DNA from: Leifsonia sp. 71-9
GTDB taxonomy: Bacteria; Actinomycetota; Actinomycetes; Actinomycetales; Microbacteriaceae
Reading direction: 5' to 3'
Assembly (NCBI RefSeq): GCF_001898805.1
Contig: NZ_MKVJ01000010.1
Location: forward strand, 40,347 to 94,936
DNA length: 54,590 nucleotides
Numbering within the stretch: position 1 is the stretch's first letter; each line of letters begins with the position of its first letter. Positions 48,303 through 54,590 of this stretch are shown piece after piece. Below the pieces are notes generated by a model that did no database searches, was not told the origin of the DNA, and saw only the letters and a program-made list of their open reading frames with translations. Both the position numbers and the translations under genes were made by a program.

Positions 48303-50096
48303 ATGACGGCCGCGCGCACGTGGCTCCGCGCGCTCGCGGTGACCGCCACGATCGCGTCGAACGTGCTGGCCCAGGTCGTCAGCGGCCTGACCGGCAACTA
48401 CGGGCCGCGCCCGGAGGGTCTGGGCTGGGCGATCGTGTTCGTCGCGGTGGCCGTGGTGTACGTGGTCTGCGCCGTCGTCGCCTGGCGCGTGGTGCGCAGC
48501 CCCGTGCCCGGCTGGCTGATGGTCGGCGCAGCCCTCTTCTGGTCGGCCGGCGCGTGGTACCCGCTGGCGCGCGGGATCGGCTGGCTCTGGCCGGTGCTGA
48601 TGGGGGTCACCGACCTCTGGGCGATCTTCGTCGGCGCGGTCGTGCTGTGCTACCCGACCGGGAGGTTCTCGCGGTTCGACCGGGTCGTGCTGCTGGTCGG
48701 CACCGGCGCGATCGCGGTCCGCTTCATCAGCACGCTGCTGTTCACGTCGCCCGCGCCTGCCGCGTGCGGCTGCGTGCAGAACGCCTACGCCGTGCTCCCG
48801 AGCGACGACGCCGACTTCTGGTTCGGCGTCGCCTGGCGCGCGGTGGGGCTCGCGCTGATGCTCACGATCGCTGTGCGGCTGGCCGTGCGCTGGTTCACCA
48901 GCTCCCTCCCCGCCCGCCGCGTCTCCTTCGTCATGCCGCTGGCGATCGTGCTGTGGTGCTACGGCACCGTGCAGGACTCGCTGAGCTTCACGCTCGGCTG
49001 GGACGGCGGCTGGCTGCAGTTCATCCCGCCGTTCGCGATCGCCCTCATCCCGCCGGCGTTCATCGGCGGCGTCTTCTATGCGCGCGGCCTGCGCTCTCGC
49101 GTCGCCGACCTGGTGATCGTCGCGCGCGACAAGGTCGACCGGGCGCTGTGGGAGACGAGCCTGGCCCGGACCCTGCACGACAGCTCGGTCCGCGTCTATT
49201 GGTGGGACGAGCAGGGCAGGGCGTTCCTCACCAGCGACGGTGAACGCGTCCCCGACGGGGAGAGCGAGCGTCCGGGCCGTTCGACGCTCGCGATCGACTC
49301 CGATCAGGGCCCCATCGCGCTCATCGAGCACGACATCGCCCTCAGTCAGGACGACCGGCTGCTCGACGCCGTCTCCTCGGCGTTGCTGCTCTCGGTCGAC
49401 AACGATCGCCTGCGCGGCCGGCTGGAGCGCACCATCCAGGAGCTCCGGCAGTCGCGTCTGCGCATCGTCGAGGAGGGGTACCTCGCGCGGCGGCGCCTGG
49501 AGCGTGACCTGCACGACGGCTCGCAGCAGCAGCTCGTCTCGCTCGCGATCAGCCTGCGCATCGCCACGGCCAAGGCGGAGACGGCGGGAAACGCGGAGGT
49601 CGCCGGCGACCTCGAGCGGGCATCGGCGCAGCTGGCGGACGCGCTGCGCGAGCTGCGGGAGCTGGCGCGCGGCATCCACCCGACCGTCCTCACCGACGGC
49701 GACCTGACGTCGGCGCTGGAGGAGCTGGGCCAGCGCAGTCACCTGCCGGTGGAGGTCCGCGTCGAGACCGAGGACCGGTTCGCCAACGTCATCGAGGAGA
49801 CGATCTACTATTGCGTCTCCGAGTGCCTCGCCAACGCGGCCAAGCACGCCGGGGCGCGCAACTGCGCCGTCCTGGTGACCCGCCGCGACGACACCGTCTC
49901 GGTCGTGGTCAAGGACGACGGCAAGGGCGGCGCGCGCTTCGAGCCCGGCGGCGGGCTGGAGGGCATCCGCGACCGCGTCGAGGCCGTCAACGGGCGCGCC
50001 GAACTCCGGTCGGTGGAGGGGCTGGGGACGATCCTGGAGCTGACCATCCCGGTGCCGCGCGCCGAAGCGGTGGCGGCGGAGGCCGAACCGGCCTGA
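48303..50096 (+). CDS. Sensor histidine kinase (HisKA_3 type)
   Basis: 597 residues. Six to eight N-terminal membrane helices (to ~residue 265), a ~100-residue GAF-like cytoplasmic linker (VIVARDKVDRALWETSLART onward), the dimerisation/phosphotransfer segment RRLERDLHDGSQQQLVSLAI with phospho-His404, and the HATPase domain (SECLANAAKHAGA N-box, VVKDDGKGGA G1 box, GGLEGIRDRVEAVNG). Partner of the LuxR-type regulator upstream; signal unknown. Confidence 0.94.
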   Translation: MTAARTWLRALAVTATIASNVLAQVVSGLTGNYGPRPEGLGWAIVFVAVAVVYVVCAVVAWRVVRSPVPGWLMVGAALFWSAGAWYPLARGIGWLWPVLMGVTDLWAIFVGAVVLCYPTGRFSRFDRVVLLVGTGAIAVRFISTLLFTSPAPAACGCVQNAYAVLPSDDADFWFGVAWRAVGLALMLTIAVRLAVRWFTSSLPARRVSFVMPLAIVLWCYGTVQDSLSFTLGWDGGWLQFIPPFAIALIPPAFIGGVFYARGLRSRVADLVIVARDKVDRALWETSLARTLHDSSVRVYWWDEQGRAFLTSDGERVPDGESERPGRSTLAIDSDQGPIALIEHDIALSQDDRLLDAVSSALLLSVDNDRLRGRLERTIQELRQSRLRIVEEGYLARRRLERDLHDGSQQQLVSLAISLRIATAKAETAGNAEVAGDLERASAQLADALRELRELARGIHPTVLTDGDLTSALEELGQRSHLPVEVRVETEDRFANVIEETIYYCVSECLANAAKHAGARNCAVLVTRRDDTVSVVVKDDGKGGARFEPGGGLEGIRDRVEAVNGRAELRSVEGLGTILELTIPVPRAEAVAAEAEPA

Positions 50097-50104
50097 GTGC
50101 CCGG

Positions 50105-50530
50105 CTACTTGGTCTTCGCGGGGAGCGCGGCGTAGACCTGCTGGCCGATCGCGAACGCCGACCAGCCGCCGGGGCACTTGGAGGCGGTCGCGGGCACGCC
50201 GTCGATCGGCCACCAGCTGTCCTGGATGGCCGGCTTGGGAGCCGTGGTCTGCGCGGTGCAGACGTCCTTCGCGAGGAGCGTGGGGGACGTGTAGGTCAGG
50301 ATCGCGGCGCCGGTCTGCGTGTCGTAGTCGACGCGGATGACGGTCGCGTCGTCGGGGACGAACGTGGGCGACCCGAACGTGGAGACCTTCGCGGCCTTGA
50401 ACTCTTTCGCCGAGTCGAAGATCTGCGCGTCGACGTGGGGGGTGAAGGCTTCGACGACCGAGCATCCGGACAGGGCGAGGGCCGCGACGGATGCCGCAGC
50501 GATCAGACCGACGGTTCGGGGACGAGGCAC
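50105..50530 (-). CDS. Hypothetical lipoprotein
   Basis: 141 residues from GTG 50530. Lipobox ALSGC with Cys23 shows a lipid-anchored surface protein; two further Cys (near 91 and 118) could form a disulphide. Contains AILTYTSPTLLAKDVCTAQ and KCPGGWSAFAIGQQVYAALP. No family recognised. Convergent with the kinase gene, 8 bases apart. Confidence 0.8.
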   Translation of the reverse strand: MPRPRTVGLIAAASVAALALSGCSVVEAFTPHVDAQIFDSAKEFKAAKVSTFGSPTFVPDDATVIRVDYDTQTGAAILTYTSPTLLAKDVCTAQTTAPKPAIQDSWWPIDGVPATASKCPGGWSAFAIGQQVYAALPAKTK

Positions 50531-50614
50531 GGGTAGCTCCTGTGGATGTGGCGAATGCGATCCTGGCCAGTCAACACCATCAAGCTGGGCGCTTCATCGG
50601 CCGGAAGGATGATG

Positions 50615-50983
50615 TTAGCGCGGCTCGTGGCGTGCGGCGCGCAGGTCGACGCGGTACGTCGTCGTGGCGCCGTCCGCGCGCGGACCGCCGAGCAGGGGAG
50701 TGCCCTCCGTGCGATAGTGCTCCAGCGCGATCTGCTCGTGGTCAACGGGAGGATGCCCGCTGGCGCGCACGACGCGCCACCACGGCACCGTCGAGCCGTA
50801 GTACGCCATGATCTGCCCGACCATCCTGGCCGCGCGCGAGCCGAGCACGGCTGCGACGTCTCCGTAGGTCATCACCCGGCCGGGCGGGATGTCGTCGACG
50901 ACGGCGAGCACCCGCTCGACGAACGAGTCGGCCCCGTTCGCCGCGTCGTGCCGCGCCGGACCGGGCTCAGAGCGCGAGGGCAC
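50615..50983 (-). CDS. Alkyltransferase-like protein (MGMT family without the acceptor Cys)
   Basis: 122 residues from GTG 50983. Only the MGMT DNA-binding domain is present: IPPGRVMTYGDVAAVLGSRA and the active-site segment VPWWRVVRASGHPP, where Trp68 stands in place of the methyl-acceptor Cys of PCHR. This is the ATL class, which binds O6-alkylguanine and flags it for nucleotide excision repair rather than removing the alkyl group. The start overlaps the upstream GNAT gene by 17 bases. Confidence 0.9.
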   Translation of the reverse strand: MPSRSEPGPARHDAANGADSFVERVLAVVDDIPPGRVMTYGDVAAVLGSRAARMVGQIMAYYGSTVPWWRVVRASGHPPVDHEQIALEHYRTEGTPLLGGPRADGATTTYRVDLRAARHEPR

Positions 50984-51419
50984 CGATCGTCTCGCCGTAC
51001 TGCGTCTCGCCGACGGGCTGGAAGCCGCTGCGCAGGAAGAACTGCTCGGGACCGAGCTCGCCCGACTCCCAGATCACGAAGAGCTGCTCGTGGCCGCGCC
51101 GGCGCGCCTCGTCGGCCAGGCTGCGCACGGCGAACGTGCCGATGCCGCGGCCCTGGTCGTCGGCGTCGACGTTGATGCGCCAGAGGATCGCCTTGAACTC
51201 GTCGTGCTCGGCCTCGGGATTGAAGTCGCCCATGATGAAGCCGACGACCTCGTCGCCGTCGAGCACGACGCGCTGCCACGAGGTGGTGGGGTCGGCGACG
51301 GCGGCCGCGGCCGAGTAGGAGACCGGAGCGATGAACTGCTCCTGCCCCGGCTTCAACGTGAGCGCGTTCGCCGCGACGACGGTCCGCGCGCTCAACTCTT
51401 CCAGTCTCAACTCAGCCAT
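50967..51419 (-). CDS. GNAT family N-acetyltransferase
   Basis: 150 residues from ATG 51419. Acetyl-CoA-binding motif A is DDQGRGIGTFAVRSLADEAR; VVGFIMGDFN precedes it and FFLRSGFQPVGETQYGE ends it, resembling the diamine/SpeG-like GNAT branch. Substrate uncertain. It likely forms an operon with the ATL gene. Confidence 0.88.
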   Translation of the reverse strand: MAELRLEELSARTVVAANALTLKPGQEQFIAPVSYSAAAAVADPTTSWQRVVLDGDEVVGFIMGDFNPEAEHDEFKAILWRINVDADDQGRGIGTFAVRSLADEARRRGHEQLFVIWESGELGPEQFFLRSGFQPVGETQYGETIGALAL

Positions 51420-51489
51420 GACGAAAGGGTAACCTGCGCGGGGGACACTGGCATAGTCGCCTCCTCCCGGGGCGTCGGCGGAGGCAAAG

Positions 51490-51507
51490 TGTCTCGATGT
51501 CAAGATA
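51490..51507. promoter_or_regulatory. Imperfect palindrome upstream of icd
   Basis: TGTCTCGATGTCAAGATA (51490-51507) matches its own reverse complement except for transition positions. It sits in the ~145-base gap between the divergent GNAT gene and icd, a place expected for an operator. The binding protein is unknown. Confidence 0.4.
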
Positions 51508-51565
51508 GTTATCCGGCTCAGGTAAGCTGTATCCGGCTGAAAACGGCAGAGAAGCAGGAGAACCA

Positions 51566-52783
51566 GTGGACAAGATCAAGGTTGAAGGAACGGTCGTCGA
51601 ACTCGACGGCGACGAGATGACCCGCATCATCTGGCAGGCGATCAAGGACTCGCTCATCCACCCGTACCTCGACGTGGACCTCGAGTACTACGACCTCGGC
51701 ATCCAGAAGCGCGACGAGACCGACGACCAGATCACGATCGACGCGGCCCACGCCATCCAGAAGCACGGCGTCGGCGTCAAGTGCGCCACGATCACCCCCG
51801 ACGAGGCCCGTGTCGAGGAGTTCGGCCTCAAGAAGATGTGGCGGAGCCCGAACGGGACCATCCGCAACATCCTCGGCGGCGTGGTCTTCCGCGAGCCGAT
51901 CATCATCTCGAACATCCCCCGCCTGGTCCCGGGCTGGAACAAGCCGATCATCATCGGCCGCCACGCGTTCGGCGACCAGTACCGCGCCACCGACTTCACC
52001 TTCGACGGCCCCGGCACGCTGACCCTCAGCTTCCAGCCGACCGACGGCGGCGAGGCCAAGAGCTTCGAGGTCTACCAGGCCCCCGGCGCCGGCGTCGCGC
52101 TCGCGATGTACAACCAGGACGAGTCGATCCGCGACTTCGCCCGCGCGTCGTTCAACTACGGCCTCGACCGCAACTACCCGGTGTACCTCTCCACCAAGAA
52201 CACGATCCTCAAGGCCTACGACGGCCGGTTCAAGGACCTGTTCCAGGAGGTCTTCGACACCGAGTACAAGGAGAAGTTCGACGCGGCCGGCCTCACCTAC
52301 GAGCACCGCCTGATCGACGACATGGTCGCCTCCAGCCTCAAGTGGGAGGGCGGCTACGTCTGGGCCTGCAAGAACTACGACGGCGACGTGCAGTCCGACA
52401 CCGTCGCGCAGGGCTTCGGCTCGCTCGGCCTGATGACGTCGGTCCTGACCACGCCGGACGGCAAGGTCGTCGAGGCGGAGGCCGCGCACGGCACCGTCAC
52501 GCGCCACTACCGCCAGTACCAACAGGGCAAGGCGACCTCGACCAACCCGATCGCCTCGATCTTCGCCTGGACGCGCGGCCTCGCGCACCGCGGCAAGCTC
52601 GACGGCAACCAGGAGCTCATCGACTTCACCCACACCCTCGAGGACGTGGTCGTGAAGACGGTCGAAGAGGGCAAGATGACCAAGGACCTCGCGCTCCTCG
52701 TCGGCCCGGAGCAGGCGTTCCAGACCACCGAGGAGTTCCTCGAGTCCATCAGCGAGAACCTCAAGACGCGCATGGGCGCCTAG
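51566..52783 (+). CDS. icd: Isocitrate dehydrogenase (NADP+), homodimeric eukaryote-like type
   Basis: 405 residues from GTG 51566, after an AGGAG site. Oxidatively decarboxylates isocitrate to 2-oxoglutarate. The family II form is shown by [19 protein letters not shown], the [20 protein letters not shown] substrate loop, [17 protein letters not shown], and [18 protein letters not shown] near the cofactor site. It is not the ~740-residue monomeric type used by Corynebacterium. A perfect terminator follows. sucCD, also TCA-cycle genes, lies upstream in the window. Confidence 0.97.
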   Translation: MDKIKVEGTVVELDGDEMTRIIWQAIKDSLIHPYLDVDLEYYDLGIQKRDETDDQITIDAAHAIQKHGVGVKCATITPDEARVEEFGLKKMWRSPNGTIRNILGGVVFREPIIISNIPRLVPGWNKPIIIGRHAFGDQYRATDFTFDGPGTLTLSFQPTDGGEAKSFEVYQAPGAGVALAMYNQDESIRDFARASFNYGLDRNYPVYLSTKNTILKAYDGRFKDLFQEVFDTEYKEKFDAAGLTYEHRLIDDMVASSLKWEGGYVWACKNYDGDVQSDTVAQGFGSLGLMTSVLTTPDGKVVEAEAAHGTVTRHYRQYQQGKATSTNPIASIFAWTRGLAHRGKLDGNQELIDFTHTLEDVVVKTVEEGKMTKDLALLVGPEQAFQTTEEFLESISENLKTRMGA

Positions 52784-52800
52784 CCTCCACGCGCACCGGG

Positions 52801-52834
52801 AAGGGCCCGGCGGACTTCGGTCCGCCGGGCCCTT
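52801..52834 (+). terminator. Terminator after icd
   Basis: A 15-bp perfect stem (52801-52815 with 52820-52834, left arm AAGGGCCCGGCGGAC) with a TTCG tetraloop, then TCCTGT. Confidence 0.92.
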
Positions 52835-52893
52835 TCCTGTATGTTCTCTCAGGGGGTTCACGACGTGAGCCGTGAAGAGAAAGAGCGTGTGCG

Positions 52894-54590
52894 ATGTTGC
52901 GTCGATGCCTGACGTCCGTCCTTCTGACCGTGTCCCTCGGGGCAGCCGCGGTGCTTGCGCCGACGCCGGCACCGCAGGCGGTCGCCGCCGAACCGGAGCG
53001 GCCCGGGGAGATCGGCTTCCTCTCTGAGATCCCGGGGACCGACGAGGATGCGCGGACGCCGGTGATCGAGGGGCCGGACGGCCTGCCGTGGTGGCAGTAT
53101 GAAGGCGGCCTGAAGTCCCTGTCCGGGGAGGGCACTGTGCTCTCCCACCACCTGCAGCCGGGGACCGACTGGACCTCCGTCGCACCGGTCGTCGCGCCCG
53201 ACCGCTCGCTCTGGATCTCCGGCGGCGGCGCGGATGGACGCGACGTCAACCACGTCCTGGCCGACGGTTCGATCGACCGCTTCCGGTTCGACGGCCCCGG
53301 CCTGATCGGCGGCGCCGCCCCGGCCGAGGATGGGAGCACCTGGTTCGTCCAGCAGGTCGGCGAGCCGGGAGCTGGGACCTGGAACGCGCTTCGGCGTGCG
53401 GTCGACGGCACCGTGACGACGTTCCCTCAGGCCGGCGTCACCGTGCCCGCCGACGGGGACACGAGCAGCGGGACGCCGATCGCCGGACCGGAGGGGAGCG
53501 TCTGGTTCTCCGCCGGAGAGAACGGCAGGATCCTCCTCGGGCTGTACCCGGACGGCCGGTCCGTCCCCGTCTCGCTGGACGCGAAGGACGCGGGGCGCCG
53601 GCACGCGGTCTTCCAGGTCGACGGTGCGACGTACATCAAGCTGGCGGGCGGCTCCATCCGGGAGATCGGGCCGGACGGGTCGCTCACGACCGTCGTCGCC
53701 GGCGCCCCGGAATTCGTTCTCGCCGACGGGCAGGCGTATTACGCCGCCATGGTGGCGGGCGAGTATGTCCTGCGCCGTGTCGGAGCGCCGGATTGGAAGG
53801 CCGTCATCCCGCGACTGACGGCGATTCAGGGGGTCTGGGTGCCCTCCACGCGTTCGCTCTGGCTGGGTGGACGGACGAAGACCAGCCCGGCAGTGGCGGT
53901 CGCTGTGGCCGAGGACGGCACGGTGACGGAGCTCCCGTCCGGTACCCGGCCGCCCAAGCTCGCTGCGGACGGCTCGGTGTGGCTGGGGGCCAACGTGCAT
54001 GTCGCCGCGGACGGGACGCTGCTGTCGCGCCTGACGTTCAGTGATCGCCTGATCGGTATCTACGCGTGGGGTGTCGTCGGCGATCGCACCTGGGTGCAGT
54101 TCATCGTGCCGGACGGCGATCGTGCCCTATCGTTCGTGCGACCGGCCACCTCGACACGGCTGGCGGGCGGCGACCGGTTCCAGACCGCCGTCGAAGTGAC
54201 GAAGAAGGCGTTCCCCGACGGCGCGGATGTGGTCTACCTCGCCTCGGGCATGAACTTCCCGGACGCGCTTGCCGCGGGGCCGGCCGCGGCGGCCGACGGG
54301 GCGGCACTGCTGCTCACGACACCCGGCGAACTGCCGAGCGCCACCGCGGAGGAGCTCTCGGCCCTGAAGCCGACGCGGGTGGTGCTGGTGGGTGGTCCGG
54401 CCTCCATCGCCCCCGCGGTCGAGCGCGAGGTGAAGAGCCTGCTCCCCGGTGTCGTGGTCCAGCGCCGGTCGGGAGGCGACCGGTTCGAGACGGCCAATCA
54501 GCTCGTCGCAGCGTCCTTCACCGAAGCGCACACGCTGTACATCGCATCGGGAGCCGACTTCCCCGACGCACTGGGTGCCGGTGCTGCGGC
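52894..54590 (+). CDS. Secreted beta-propeller-like protein with cell wall binding repeats (3' end outside window)
   Basis: 565 residues are in the window and the frame is open to its end. Signal peptide from ATG 52894 (LRRCLTSVLLTVSLGAAAVL, probable cleavage after AVAA). Residues ~40-415 have recurring blades with an Asp/Gly-x-x-W core (APDRSLWISGGG, AEDGSTWFVQQV, GPEGSVWFSAGE, AADGSVWLGANV), like streptogramin-lyase-type propellers. From ~residue 420, cell wall binding repeat 2 units: RLAGGDRFQTAVEVTKKAFP, NFPDALAAGPAAA, RVVLVGGPASIA, then a second SGGDRFETANQLVAASF. It probably attaches non-covalently to the wall. Total length unknown. Confidence 0.85.
   Translation, partial: MLRRCLTSVLLTVSLGAAAVLAPTPAPQAVAAEPERPGEIGFLSEIPGTDEDARTPVIEGPDGLPWWQYEGGLKSLSGEGTVLSHHLQPGTDWTSVAPVVAPDRSLWISGGGADGRDVNHVLADGSIDRFRFDGPGLIGGAAPAEDGSTWFVQQVGEPGAGTWNALRRAVDGTVTTFPQAGVTVPADGDTSSGTPIAGPEGSVWFSAGENGRILLGLYPDGRSVPVSLDAKDAGRRHAVFQVDGATYIKLAGGSIREIGPDGSLTTVVAGAPEFVLADGQAYYAAMVAGEYVLRRVGAPDWKAVIPRLTAIQGVWVPSTRSLWLGGRTKTSPAVAVAVAEDGTVTELPSGTRPPKLAADGSVWLGANVHVAADGTLLSRLTFSDRLIGIYAWGVVGDRTWVQFIVPDGDRALSFVRPATSTRLAGGDRFQTAVEVTKKAFPDGADVVYLASGMNFPDALAAGPAAAADGAALLLTTPGELPSATAEELSALKPTRVVLVGGPASIAPAVEREVKSLLPGVVVQRRSGGDRFETANQLVAASFTEAHTLYIASGADFPDALGAGAA

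Overview
This is a high-GC actinobacterial chromosome segment, most likely from the family Microbacteriaceae (Leifsonia-like). The support is strong G/C bias at third codon positions, many GTG starts, 4-base ATGA/GTGA gene overlaps, and family-typical blocks such as DUF6350-ThrE-purN-purH, guaB-guaB3, SURF1-DUF3817-guaA, and a PcrA helicase with an Actinobacteria-type N-terminus. No rRNA, tRNA, CRISPR array, insertion sequence or phage gene was recognised. Most of the window is core metabolism.

Layout. 1-4205: a tightly coupled catabolic and uptake operon (aldehyde dehydrogenase C-terminus, class I glutamine amidotransferase-like hydrolase, DUF3830 protein, polar amino-acid ABC transporter). 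4292-9934: guaB (IMP dehydrogenase), an ABC-F ATPase, a PatB-type C-S lyase and guaB3. 9973-13129: glpD and a convergent HEAT-repeat protein. 13182-14544: a divergent pair, an ArsR-SRPBCC fusion regulator and an SRPBCC protein, around a perfect palindrome. 14634-19505: a KhtT/KhtU-like K+/H+ antiporter pair, SURF1, DUF3817 and guaA, the last apparently starting at ATT. 19574-28077: BI-1 family protein, glycerophosphodiesterase, PcrA helicase, FUSC transporter, MpaB-like protein, and a sortase-anchored thioester-domain surface protein. 28321-30386: sucCD. 30556-36780: membrane proteins, ThrE-type exporter, purN and purH. 36868-39196: Leu/Val-type amino-acid dehydrogenase and a membrane-anchored dimethylargininase-like enzyme.

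39197-42378 is the accessory part. It holds three small genes (two are tandem paralogues resembling immunity proteins), a 95-base fragment of an MFS gene whose intact relative lies about 1.3 kb away, a gene-poor scar, the intact MFS exporter, and a roughly 310-base leader with a short upstream ORF and stacked hairpins. That leader precedes a heterodimeric multidrug ABC exporter (42379-46031).

46111-50096 holds a PLP-decarboxylase-like protein lacking the catalytic lysine, a stand-alone receiver protein, a LuxR-type response regulator and its histidine kinase. 50105-54590 holds a lipoprotein, an alkyltransferase-like DNA repair protein, a GNAT acetyltransferase, icd, and the start of a secreted beta-propeller/cell-wall-binding-repeat protein cut by the window edge.

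How genes fit together: guaB, guaA, purN and purH are late purine synthesis genes spread over four loci. icd and sucCD are TCA cycle genes. glpD and the glycerophosphodiesterase feed glycerol-3-phosphate metabolism. The points most worth following up are the upstream-ORF leader of the drug exporter, the ATT start of guaA, the immunity-like island with its MFS scar, the lysine-less PLP-fold protein, the membrane-fused dimethylargininase, and the palindromic operator at 14015-14030.
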